Made by a program: the position numbers and the translations under genes. DNA of 35,226 nt from JBKJZO01 sp046715235. Its GTDB lineage: Bacteria > Actinomycetota > Actinomycetes > BP-191. The stretch covers positions 1-35,226 of the forward strand of contig JBKJZO010000069.1 in assembly GCA_046715235.1 (NCBI GenBank), in the 5' to 3' direction. How positions within the stretch are numbered: the stretch's first letter is position 1; every line of letters begins with the position of its first letter. This document shows, in pieces, positions 14,817-23,291 of the stretch. A model generated the notes under the pieces. It made no database searches. It saw only the letters and a program-made list of their open reading frames with translations, and had not been told where the DNA came from.

Positions 14817-17362
14817 ACGGGGGTTCGATGCGTCCGCGCTCGCGTGACGTCGTGCTCTCCGTGCTTGCGGTGCTGGTGCCGCTGTGGCCGGTGACCGCCT
14901 TGGCGGGCAGAGCGACCCCCTCGGCCCCTTCAATCGCCGGCTTGCCGCGGCCGATCGCGCATGAGGACCCCGCACCCAAAGGCGTCCGCGTCGGCACCAC
15001 GCCCACCAGTGACGAGTTGCACCGAGCGGTACGCCGCCGTCGCTCGCTCAAGCGCGAGAACTCCGGCGCCGGCTTGGCCGCCTCCGGCTCGACTGCCGCG
15101 TCGCCGTCACTGGCCGCTGCCGCGCAAACGCCGGGCTTGTGGACCCACACTCAGCCGTCCTGCGCCGGCTCGGGCACCGATGGCAACCGGGTCCAGGTCA
15201 TCTACGCCGTCGAGGCCGGCAGGCCCAACAGATTCGCCGAACTGAAGTCGGTGTTCCTCGACGAGATCGCCGGTGTCGACGACGTTTTCGCGGTCTCCTC
15301 GAAGGAGACCGGTGGTGGCCGGCGGGTCCGGTGGGTCCGCGAACCAGGCACGTGTGATCCGTCGGTGCTCAACCTGACCCTGCCGGCCGGCTCGCTGAGC
15401 AACGACACGTTCACGTCGATGCGCAGCGCCCTCGTCGCTCGAGGGTTCACCGATCCGTCGCGCAAGTACCTTGTGCTGGCCGACGCGGCCAGGGTGTGTG
15501 GGCTGTCCGAGGTCTACGAAGACCCGAACGTCTCGGGCAACTTCAACAACGGCAACGCGCCGGCGATGTTCGGGCGCATCGACGCGGCCTGCTGGATCAC
15601 GGGTGCCGACGGCTCGATCCTCGCGCACGAGCTGATGCACACGCTCGGCGGGATACAGCCCACCAGCCCCAACCACAACGACGGTAATCCGTTCCACTGC
15701 ACCGACAACGCAGATCTCATGTGCTACGGGCCCGGTGTCACATCGGTCTGCGCGCCAAGTCACGAGCCGCTCTTCGACTGCAACAACGACGACTACTTCC
15801 ACACCAATCCGCCGGCCGGCTCCTACCTCGCCACCAACTGGAACCCGGCCAGCTCGACGTTCCTCGATGCGGTGCCGGCGCTGCCGCCGACAAACCTGGC
15901 GATCACAGGCCCTACAACGACCTCCGTTGACCGAGCTGTCACGCTCTCCGCCGCGCTCGCGCCGGGAGCCGCGGCGTCGACGTACGCATGGACCGTCCCT
16001 GGACCTGACTGCAGCGCCTCCGGTACCAACGCGCCCAGCGTGACAGTGACGTGTACGGCGACGGGCGCGTTCGGCCTGACCCTCACCGTTCAGCAGTCCG
16101 ACGGCCAGCTCGCAAACGCCGCGCGTCCACTCACGGTCACCACAGCCACCTCAGCCCCGCCGACGGTCGCGATCAGCGGTCCGGTCTCTGCGCCGACCGG
16201 CGCTTCCGTGACGTTGACGTCCACGGTGTCGTCGTCGCTCGCAGCAACGGTCTCGTGGTCGGGAATTCCCGCCGGTTGTACGGCGCCGGGCGGGCTCACG
16301 GGCGCGAGCCTGACCTTCAGCTGTGCTGCCGGCGGTGTTGTCACCGCAGTCGCCACGGCGACGCAGTCCGACGGACAAACCGCGGAGGCGTCGCACCTCA
16401 TTTCTGTCGACGCGCCGCCGCCCCCTCCGCCGCCGGTCCCGCCACCGCCAGCGGTCGCGCCGTCGGGCCCACCGTCTCGGGTGACCGATCCGCTTGTGGC
16501 GCTGCCGACCGGGCGTCCGGTCATCTCGGTGAGCGGGCAGTCGCGGGTGCGAGCGGGTTCGCCGGTCGTGCTCACTGCCTCGAGCGCAACCGTCGCGTCG
16601 TGGTCATGGACGGCGAGCCGAGCCTGCCTGGTCGGCCGGACGACGGCGGCGCGGGTGACGGTGCAATGTCCCACCAACACCGCGGGCCGGGTCACCATCA
16701 CCGTGACCGGGAAGCAGGCCGACGGGCAGTCGGCGCGGGCGAGTCACGCGATCTCGTTGGGCGGGCCCACCGGCACTGTGGTCCCCTCGCTCACCGGTCC
16801 CACGGTCGCCTACGCCGGCCAGCGGCCGACATTGACGGGCAGCCTGCGGTTCGGCCGGGTGCCGATCCGCGGCGTCGCCTCGATCCAGAGTTCGGCCGAC
16901 GGGCGGGTCTGGCGTCCTCTCGGGCGGACGATCGACCTCGGAGCCAGCGGGCGTTTCACGCTCGCGGTCGCGCCCGCGCGTACGACGTACTACCGGATGT
17001 CGATCCTTGTCGCGGCGGGAGCCGGCTGGTCGACACCGCGTCCGGTCAGCCTGCGCGTGCGCGTGCTGCCGAGGCTGGCAACCCGACTGACGATCACCGG
17101 CCAGGCCGGTCGGCCCGATGTGATCTCGGGTCGCTTGGTGCAGGCCGCGACGGGTGTTCCGGTCGCTGCGGGTTCGGTCCTCGTGCAGTACCGGTACGCC
17201 GGGTCGCCGCTGTGGCTTAAGGGGCCGGTCGTCGCCGTCAGCCGCAGCGGCACGGTTCGCGTCGCCGTACAGCCAGGTCGGCGCACGTACTACCGGCTCG
17301 TGTACGACGGCGCGACGTCAACCTTGGCCAGCACCTCAGCAGCGGTCTTCTTCAGCTCCTAG
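14813..17362 (+). CDS. Secreted zinc metalloprotease-like protein with Ig/PKD-like repeats
   Basis: An 849-residue protein with a signal peptide (RSRDVVLSVLAVLVPLWPV, cleavage near ALAG). The catalytic part has HELMHTLGGIQ, with His272, Glu273 and His276, followed about 30 residues later by ADLMCYGPG, a metzincin-type Met-turn. The usual third ligand position is Gln instead of His/Asp, so a downstream His in SPNHND or FHC may replace it. After it come three or four Ig/PKD-like repeats (LAITGPTTTS..., VAISGPVSAPTG..., ISVSGQSRVRAGS...), a Pro-rich hinge and two C-terminal beta-rich modules with RTTYYR. Translation can start at GTG 14813, which overlaps rmlD as GTGA, or at ATG 14828, which has GGGGG just upstream. 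The substrate is unknown; it acts outside the cell. Confidence 0.83.
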   Translation: MNGGSMRPRSRDVVLSVLAVLVPLWPVTALAGRATPSAPSIAGLPRPIAHEDPAPKGVRVGTTPTSDELHRAVRRRRSLKRENSGAGLAASGSTAASPSLAAAAQTPGLWTHTQPSCAGSGTDGNRVQVIYAVEAGRPNRFAELKSVFLDEIAGVDDVFAVSSKETGGGRRVRWVREPGTCDPSVLNLTLPAGSLSNDTFTSMRSALVARGFTDPSRKYLVLADAARVCGLSEVYEDPNVSGNFNNGNAPAMFGRIDAACWITGADGSILAHELMHTLGGIQPTSPNHNDGNPFHCTDNADLMCYGPGVTSVCAPSHEPLFDCNNDDYFHTNPPAGSYLATNWNPASSTFLDAVPALPPTNLAITGPTTTSVDRAVTLSAALAPGAAASTYAWTVPGPDCSASGTNAPSVTVTCTATGAFGLTLTVQQSDGQLANAARPLTVTTATSAPPTVAISGPVSAPTGASVTLTSTVSSSLAATVSWSGIPAGCTAPGGLTGASLTFSCAAGGVVTAVATATQSDGQTAEASHLISVDAPPPPPPPVPPPPAVAPSGPPSRVTDPLVALPTGRPVISVSGQSRVRAGSPVVLTASSATVASWSWTASRACLVGRTTAARVTVQCPTNTAGRVTITVTGKQADGQSARASHAISLGGPTGTVVPSLTGPTVAYAGQRPTLTGSLRFGRVPIRGVASIQSSADGRVWRPLGRTIDLGASGRFTLAVAPARTTYYRMSILVAAGAGWSTPRPVSLRVRVLPRLATRLTITGQAGRPDVISGRLVQAATGVPVAAGSVLVQYRYAGSPLWLKGPVVAVSRSGTVRVAVQPGRRTYYRLVYDGATSTLASTSAAVFFSS

Positions 17363-17418
17363 CCGCGCCGGCCGGCCGACTCGCTTGCCGGCCTGCGGCA
17401 CCCCCGAATGGCGTTTCC

Positions 17419-17486
17419 GATCAACTTGGCGAAGTCGCCGAGCGGGAATGAGCGTGGGTGGCTCCACCTATTTCGACAACCTGATC
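17419..17486. repeat. Palindromic intergenic repeat, copy A
   Basis: Arms gatcaacttggcgaag (17419-17434) and tttcgacaacctgatc (17471-17486) flank a 36-nt spacer. This is the most diverged of four copies: 12 of 16 arm positions pair. It lies between two convergent genes, and the minus-strand gene's stop codon starts 1 nt beyond the right arm. It could act as a bidirectional terminator. The spacer shares GAGCGTG with copies B and C. Confidence 0.75.
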
Positions 17487-17487
17487 A

Positions 17488-19929
17488 TCAGGGCTTTGCG
17501 GGTGCCTTGGGAGCCGCCGGTGGCTTGGCCGGCGGTTTGGCTGCGGGCTTGGCGGGGGGCTTCGGGGGCGAGTACCACACGACCGGGATCGTGGCGCTCA
17601 TCGTCAGCTCGCGTTCGGCGTCGGCGTGCAGGACCCAGCGGAACTGCCAGGTGACCGGCGCCTTCGCCGCCAGCCGGAAACTCGCCTGGCTCTTCGCGTC
17701 GAGAACACGAGTCGTGACCGTCTTCCACTTGCCGCGTTCGAGGCGCTGCAGCCAGACGCGCCGGCCTGGCTGTTCAGGCAAAGCCGTGACGGACAGTGTC
17801 GCGGGCTGCTTCGGCAGCAGCCTCTTTCCAGCCGGGGCGCCCTTCACGGCGACTGCCAGGTTGTGCGCGACCCGTACGTCGATCTCGGCCGAGGTGGCCT
17901 CGAGGACCGTCTCGGTCGCACCGGACCTGGTGCGGTAGACCATCCGGCGGGTCGCCTTGTCGGTGATGCTCGCGGCGCCGTCGACGGTCGTCGCCGTACC
18001 GATCTTGCGCCAGGCACCACCCGCGAAGGGCCGCGCCTCGAAGACGATGGGCGCTCCGCTGGTGAGGCCGAAATCGGCGCTGGAGCGCACGACCGCGGTG
18101 ACTGTGACCGCCGAGCCATAGGTGAGAGTGGCGGTCGAGCGCAGCGCGACGGTGCGGGCCGGGACCGGTCCGAGTGTCGTGAACCGGCCCAGCGCCGTGC
18201 CGAGGTCGGCGCCGGCGCCGCCGCTGGCGGCCACTACGACGTGTCCGTCGGTTTGCAGGAGCACGGCCGGCAGGCCTTCGATCGGCTGGTTGCTCAGTGT
18301 GCCGATACCGGCAATCCCCGAATTGCCCCATCGCGGGTCGATCGGTCCGTCGGGAACCAGCCTGGCGACGAAAGCGTCGCCGCAACCATCGAGGAGGCCG
18401 CCGATGAGGGCACTTCCGTCGGAGCGTACGGCGAGCGCGCTCGGCCGCATGGTGCATCCGGGGATCGACACCGTCGACAGGCCGGCGACGCCGAAGGTGG
18501 TGTCGGCCAGGCCGCCCGCTGTCAGCCGGAAGACGTGGGCCGCGCCATCGGGATGCCGGCCGGTGAGGTAGATCGTGTTGCGCAGTCCGGGCGCCAGCGC
18601 GGTCACTGGGGTCATGAACCCGAGCCCGTTTGTGCCCGCGATGCCGAAGCTGGTGTCGAGTGCGCCGGCGCGGGTCACCTTGGTGACACATCCGCCAGCG
18701 GCGTTGCGACAGCCGGCGACAACGGCGCCGTCCGCGAGCGCGAGGATCGTGTCGGCGATCACCGGCCCGCCGGCGGGCATCGTGAACGTTCCGTTGACGC
18801 CGTACGCCGCGCGCGCCCCCGAGCGGGTGAGGCGGGTCAGCACCATCGCCTGGGCGCCATTCGCCGTCGTACTGCCGCCGATGGCGACGTCACTACTGAT
18901 GGCCGCAATGGTGCGAACGTCGTCGTCGCCGCCAAGGTCGGTCGTGACGACGCCGCCCACGCCGAACCCGGTGTCGACTGCGCCGACCCCGTTGATGCGC
19001 ATGACGAACGCATCGCGCAGCGGCGCGGGGTTGGTCGGCGTGGCCGCCGGCACGGTCGATCCGGCGACGGCAACGTGACCGTCAGTCGTGAGCGTGGCCG
19101 CGTTGACGGTCGTGTTGGCGGGCAGCGGCAGGCGCACGCGGTTGCTGCCCGCGAACGTCACGCCCAGGCCACTGGTGTAGGAGCGCTCATCGATGACCAG
19201 CTCGTTGCCAACCGTCGACTGGTGCACCGACCACAATCGGCCGTCCGGCCACTGCACCGTGTTGATCAGACGCTCGCGCGTCGTGGCGTCCAGTGGGGTC
19301 CAGCCGGCGGTGCCCCACGTGGCGTCCGGCAGCCCGCCGGCGGCCCCGACGCCGTACGGCTTGCCGGTCCAGTACGACGTGAGCTTGTATGCGCCAGGCC
19401 AGGTCCAGCTGATGTGCACGTGGTCGACGTGCGGGTTGGGTCCCCAATAAGCACGCCAGCCCTCGTCGGCCCGGTTGGCCGTCCAGATCTTGCGGTTCCA
19501 GATGATGTACATGATCCCGAGGCGCCTGGCGTTGGCCGCGCGTACGCCGATCGCGTCAGTCGCCAGCAGCCAGCTGATGACGTCCTCGGCGTAGGCCTTC
19601 TCGGCGGGACGGTCGAGACGCACGCCCCAGTCCCACGCGCGACCTTCCTTGTGCTCGCTGCGGCCGCCGACGCCGCAGCCGCGGACGATGCCGAGGTTGC
19701 GGGACCCGCGGTAGTTGCTGAGCACGAGCTGCTGGAAGGCGAGCACGCCGGGTTTGGCGGTGGAGCTGCAGGTGGTCTGCGCCTGATAGGCGCCGAACGG
19801 CTCGGCGGGAGCGGCCACGGCGGGAACCGGAAGCTTGGCCTGGGTGCCCGTGGCGGTCGCGGCCAGCAGCAGCGACAGCGCAGCGGTGGCTAAGGCAGCC
19901 GCGCGAAGCGCGCTGTAGTGCAAGGACAC
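17488..19929 (-). CDS. Secreted M15-like peptidase domain with delta-60-type repeats
   Basis: An 813-residue exported protein. A signal peptide (about 1-31) is followed by a domain with SEHKEGRAWDWGV (91-103) and NPHVDHVHISW (165-175). This S-x-H-x-x-G-x-A-x-D ... D-H-x-H arrangement is the zinc site of M15-type peptidoglycan peptidases and the related ARB_07466-like domain. Residues 250-580 carry repeated units with a GALDTSFGIAGT-type motif (also AVDTGFGVGGV, LADTTFGVAGL), the delta-60 repeat that forms a beta-propeller-like fold. An Ig-like module and a Lys/Pro/Ala-rich tail (PPKPPAKPAAKPPAKPP) end the protein, the tail being a plausible wall-spanning or wall-binding segment. GTG 19929 has GAGGAG seven nt upstream. 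It probably acts at the cell wall. Confidence 0.82.
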   Translation of the reverse strand: MSLHYSALRAAALATAALSLLLAATATGTQAKLPVPAVAAPAEPFGAYQAQTTCSSTAKPGVLAFQQLVLSNYRGSRNLGIVRGCGVGGRSEHKEGRAWDWGVRLDRPAEKAYAEDVISWLLATDAIGVRAANARRLGIMYIIWNRKIWTANRADEGWRAYWGPNPHVDHVHISWTWPGAYKLTSYWTGKPYGVGAAGGLPDATWGTAGWTPLDATTRERLINTVQWPDGRLWSVHQSTVGNELVIDERSYTSGLGVTFAGSNRVRLPLPANTTVNAATLTTDGHVAVAGSTVPAATPTNPAPLRDAFVMRINGVGAVDTGFGVGGVVTTDLGGDDDVRTIAAISSDVAIGGSTTANGAQAMVLTRLTRSGARAAYGVNGTFTMPAGGPVIADTILALADGAVVAGCRNAAGGCVTKVTRAGALDTSFGIAGTNGLGFMTPVTALAPGLRNTIYLTGRHPDGAAHVFRLTAGGLADTTFGVAGLSTVSIPGCTMRPSALAVRSDGSALIGGLLDGCGDAFVARLVPDGPIDPRWGNSGIAGIGTLSNQPIEGLPAVLLQTDGHVVVAASGGAGADLGTALGRFTTLGPVPARTVALRSTATLTYGSAVTVTAVVRSSADFGLTSGAPIVFEARPFAGGAWRKIGTATTVDGAASITDKATRRMVYRTRSGATETVLEATSAEIDVRVAHNLAVAVKGAPAGKRLLPKQPATLSVTALPEQPGRRVWLQRLERGKWKTVTTRVLDAKSQASFRLAAKAPVTWQFRWVLHADAERELTMSATIPVVWYSPPKPPAKPAAKPPAKPPAAPKAPAKP

Positions 19930-20130
19930 GGGCAGGCTCCTCGAGCCATCGTGAACGGGCGGGGTCGAGGCGGCGGCGTACGGGCATTAACGTTCGTTAG
20001 GTGATCGTCAGGCCCGCCTCCGACCTGTAGGACTGTGTGACGCGTGGTGCTGGTGGGATTTGTGTTCGTCGTCCGAGAGTAGCGACTCCCGGCCCTGGCG
20101 GAAGGGGGGTCGGCTCAGATCGGTCGCGTG

Positions 20131-21132
20131 TCAGCGGCGTACGCCGAGCTTGCGCAAGACCGCGAAGAAGCGCACCTGACCGGGCGGCATGTCCCGGTAG
20201 AGCAGCTCGTCGATGCGTTGAGGGGGCACGGTGCGCAGCGTCTGCACGCGACGACGTTCGCGGGCCAGGTGGGGGAGCGAGACGACGATCCGGCCAAGTG
20301 CGCGGGCGAGTGCGCCCGGCAGTCCCATCCTGATCGTGCCGGCGCAGAGCATCGCGAAGCCGGCGAGAAATCGCGGCAGGTGACGGGCGAACAGCGGCGC
20401 CGGCATGTTCTTGACGTAGAGGAAGAAGAAGTTCTTGACGCTGTGGAAGCGGTGGAAGCCGCTGATCCGCGAGCTGGTCGAGCCCTGATGGTGCAGTGCG
20501 ATCGCGGTGGGCTCGTAGCGCACCCGCCAGCCCGCGAGCTGCGCCCTGAACGAGATATCGACGTCCTCGTAGTACGCGAAGAATTCCTCGTCGAACAGAC
20601 CGATTGCTCGGAGCGTCTCCGCGCGGTAGAGCGTTGCTCCGCCGCTAGCGCCGAACACCTCCTCCGGCTCGCCGTACCGCCCGTCGTTCGGCTCACCGCG
20701 GCCGCGCGGGAACGGATATCCCCACCACGAGTAGAAGTCGCCGGTGCTGTCGATCCGCTCGCCGTCGCCGGAGAGCAGCTTGCCGGTGACGATGCCCGCC
20801 TCTGGATGCGCGTCGGCGGCGTCGATGAGCCTGGCCAGCCAGGGGGGCTCCGCTACCGCGTCGTTGTTGAAGAGCGCGACGTAGCGTGCGCCGTTCTTGA
20901 GTGCGTGCTCGATGCCGACGTTTACACCGCCCGCGAAGCCCAGATTGGTCCGCTGTCGCAGCAGGACGACCTCGGGGTAGTCGGCCGTGATGATCTCGGC
21001 CGAGCCGTCGGTCGAACCGTTGTCGACGACGATGACGGTCGCCTCCGAGCCGCGCTGCACGCGCAGCGAGTCGAGGCACGGACGGAGCAGATCTGCGCCG
21101 TTCCAGTTCGGTACGACGACCGCCACGTCCAT
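20131..21132 (-). CDS. GT2 family glycosyltransferase (rhamnosyltransferase-like)
   Basis: A 333-residue GT-A transferase. VAVVVPNWNGADLLRPCLDS opens the domain, VVDNGSTDGS (36-45) and the metal-binding NNDA (89-92) follow, and FFAYYEDVDISFRAQLAGWR is the catalytic-base region typical of dTDP-rhamnosyl and related transferases such as mycobacterial WbbL. The C-terminal part (FLYVKNMPAPLFARHLPRFL) has amphipathic helices for membrane association. The ATG at 21132 is used; the open frame extends 5' without family similarity. It is divergent from wzm with 78 nt between them. It is likely to build the polymer exported by the adjacent ABC system, using sugar from the rml pathway; the donor is inferred. 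Confidence 0.87.
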   Translation of the reverse strand: MDVAVVVPNWNGADLLRPCLDSLRVQRGSEATVIVVDNGSTDGSAEIITADYPEVVLLRQRTNLGFAGGVNVGIEHALKNGARYVALFNNDAVAEPPWLARLIDAADAHPEAGIVTGKLLSGDGERIDSTGDFYSWWGYPFPRGRGEPNDGRYGEPEEVFGASGGATLYRAETLRAIGLFDEEFFAYYEDVDISFRAQLAGWRVRYEPTAIALHHQGSTSSRISGFHRFHSVKNFFFLYVKNMPAPLFARHLPRFLAGFAMLCAGTIRMGLPGALARALGRIVVSLPHLARERRRVQTLRTVPPQRIDELLYRDMPPGQVRFFAVLRKLGVRR

Positions 21133-21210
21133 GGCGCGCAAGCCTAGCGGCGGCTCGCCGCGGAGCTCGCGAGCGGGCACGACCGTAGACTCTCCGGCCG
21201 AGGAGGCACG

Positions 21211-22035
21211 GTGACCGCACTTTCTGAGCTCACGCAATCGCGTGAGCTCGTTGCCAACCTCACGCTGCGCGAGGTGCGCGGGAAGTACAAGCGCACCGTG
21301 CTCGGGCAGGGCTGGTCGATGGTCAACCCGCTCGCCACCATGGCGATCTACACGCTGGTCTTCGGCGTCCTGCTCAACGCCGGCAGGACCATCGATCCTG
21401 GTGAGAACGGCCGCCGCGTTTTCGCACTCTGGCTGCTCGGCGGCCTGTTGGCGTGGACGTTCTTCAGCAACGCCGTGACGACCGGCATGACGTCGCTCAT
21501 CAGCAACGGCAACCTCATCAAGAAGGTCTACTTCCCGCGCGAGGTGCTGGTCGCGTCGAGCGTGCTCGCGTTCGACGTCACGTTCGCGACCGAGCTGCTG
21601 GTGTACGCCGTCGTGCTGCTCGCGTTCGGCACTTTCGTCTTCCACTGGCTGCCGCTGGTCGTGGTGCTCGTCGTGCTGCTGACCATGTTCGCGATGGGTG
21701 TTGCGCTAGCCCTGAGTGTTGCGAATGTCTACTTCCGCGACACGTCGCACTTCGTTGCGATCGTCATGCAGCTCTGGTTCTACGCGACGCCGATCGTCTA
21801 TCCGCTTTCTCTCGTCAGATCTCTCGACAACCGCACGGGCGGCATGTCGATCATGACGATCTACGGGCTCAATCCGATGACGCGATTCGTCGAGGCGTTC
21901 CGCGCCGTCTTCTACCACAGCGAATTCCCGTCGCCCGCGTCGCTCGCCTACTGCGCGGGCTATGCCGTGGTCTCGCTGGCAGCGGGCTACTGGCTGTTCA
22001 GTCGTTTCGAGGGCCGGTTGGCGGAAGAGCTGTGA
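21211..22035 (+). CDS. wzm: ABC-2 type polysaccharide export permease
   Basis: A 274-residue integral membrane protein with about six transmembrane helices, of the Wzm/RfbD/TagG type. The N-terminal amphipathic segment LTLREVRGKYKRTVLGQGWS and the cytoplasmic loop LIKKVYFPREVLV, which contacts the ATPase, are family hallmarks. It forms the channel that moves lipid-linked O-antigen-like or teichoic-acid-like glycan across the membrane. The GTG at 21211 has GAGGAGG just upstream. The stop overlaps the wzt start by 4 nt (GTGA), so the two subunits are coupled. Confidence 0.93.
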   Translation: MTALSELTQSRELVANLTLREVRGKYKRTVLGQGWSMVNPLATMAIYTLVFGVLLNAGRTIDPGENGRRVFALWLLGGLLAWTFFSNAVTTGMTSLISNGNLIKKVYFPREVLVASSVLAFDVTFATELLVYAVVLLAFGTFVFHWLPLVVVLVVLLTMFAMGVALALSVANVYFRDTSHFVAIVMQLWFYATPIVYPLSLVRSLDNRTGGMSIMTIYGLNPMTRFVEAFRAVFYHSEFPSPASLAYCAGYAVVSLAAGYWLFSRFEGRLAEEL

Positions 22036-23291
22036 GCGCTGGCGCCTCCTCCGACAGCGCGATCGTCATCGACGGCGTATCGAAACGGTTCCGGCTCTAC
22101 CACGAGCGCAACCAGTCGCTGAAGGCCGCGATCATGCGCCGCGGCCGCGCGAAGTACGACGAGTTCTGGGCGCTGCGCGACGTCAGCTTCGAGATCCCGC
22201 GCGGCAAGACCTTCGGCATCATCGGCACCAACGGCTCTGGCAAGTCGACGCTGCTCAAATGCATCGCCAAGATCCTGCGACCCGACGCCGGCGCCATCAC
22301 GGCCAACGGTTCGATGGCGGCGCTGCTCGAGCTCGGCTCGGGTTTCCACCCTGAGCTTTCTGGTCGCGACAACGTGTTCCTCAACGGCGCGATCCTCGGC
22401 ATGTCGAAGAAGGAGATCACCTCGAAGTTCGACGACATCGTCGGCTTCGCCGGGCTCGAGAAGTTCATTGACACACCGGTCAAGAACTACTCGTCCGGCA
22501 TGTACGTGCGGCTCGGGTTCTCGGTCGCCATCAACGTTGATCCCGAAATCCTGCTGGTCGACGAGGTGCTCGCGGTCGGCGACGAAGCCTTCCAGCGCAA
22601 GTGCAGCGAGAAGTTCACGCAGTTCCGTGACGAGGGCCGCACAGTCGTCATCGTCAGCCACGCGATGAGCGCGATGCGCGACCTGTGCGACGACATGGCC
22701 TGGCTCGACAACGGCCTCCTGCGCGAGGTCGGCCGACCGTCAGACGTCGTCGACGACTACGTCGACGAATCGCACGTAGAACGGATCGAGGTCGCCGGCG
22801 GCGACGACGCAGGCCATCGCTGGGGGAGCGGCGAGGCACGCATCGAGCGGGTCGAGCTACTCGATGCCGCGAGTCGGCGTACCACCAAGGTGCACACCGG
22901 TGACCAGGTGACGATCCGCTTCCACTGGACGGCGGCGCAGCGCATCGCCAAGCCCGTTTTCGGTATGGCGATCCACCAGTTGTCGGGTGTCGAAGTGACG
23001 GGGCCGAACACGCGCGACGCCGGCGTAGTGCCTGATGCCATCGAGGGCGAGGGCATCACCGACCTGCAGATCGCGCGATTGATGCTGGTGCCGGGCACCT
23101 ACGACATCACCGCGTCGCTCTACGACTTCGCGTGCGTTCATGCCTACGACCACAGGCATCGCACGATGCGATTCGACGTCGAGGTCGGCACGCCGCGCGA
23201 GTCGAACGGCGTCGTGTCGCTCGGCGGGCAATGGTCGGTGCTCCCGGGCGCTGTTGTCGAGTCGCCGAGCGATCAGGTGACGGCGTCGTGA
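22032..23291 (+). CDS. wzt: ABC transporter ATPase for polysaccharide export with C-terminal glycan-recognition-type domain
   Basis: A 419-residue ATPase. Walker A GTNGSGKST is at 65-73, the signature YSSGM at 153-157, Walker B ILLVDEVL at 173-180 and the H-loop His at 210. The segment GSMAALLELGSGFHPELSGR is specific to polysaccharide and teichoic-acid exporters. Residues from about 260 form an extra beta-sandwich resembling the Wzt C-terminal domain (GDQVTIRFHWTAAQRI, VPGTYDITASLYDFA), which in O9a/O12-type systems recognises the finished glycan end. The GTG at 22032 overlaps wzm as GTGA. The presence of this domain suggests export of a completed, end-capped polymer; that is inferred. Confidence 0.93.
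   Translation: MSAGASSDSAIVIDGVSKRFRLYHERNQSLKAAIMRRGRAKYDEFWALRDVSFEIPRGKTFGIIGTNGSGKSTLLKCIAKILRPDAGAITANGSMAALLELGSGFHPELSGRDNVFLNGAILGMSKKEITSKFDDIVGFAGLEKFIDTPVKNYSSGMYVRLGFSVAINVDPEILLVDEVLAVGDEAFQRKCSEKFTQFRDEGRTVVIVSHAMSAMRDLCDDMAWLDNGLLREVGRPSDVVDDYVDESHVERIEVAGGDDAGHRWGSGEARIERVELLDAASRRTTKVHTGDQVTIRFHWTAAQRIAKPVFGMAIHQLSGVEVTGPNTRDAGVVPDAIEGEGITDLQIARLMLVPGTYDITASLYDFACVHAYDHRHRTMRFDVEVGTPRESNGVVSLGGQWSVLPGAVVESPSDQVTAS

Noticed and set aside
19930..20130. tRNA or small RNA between the delta-60 gene and the GT2 gene
   Set aside because: No cloverleaf, TpsiC-like sequence or strong terminator is visible in the 201 nt.
21133..21645. N-terminal extension of the GT2 protein at 20131
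   Set aside because: The extension is low-complexity, antisense to wzm, and the family's N-terminus begins at ATG 21132.
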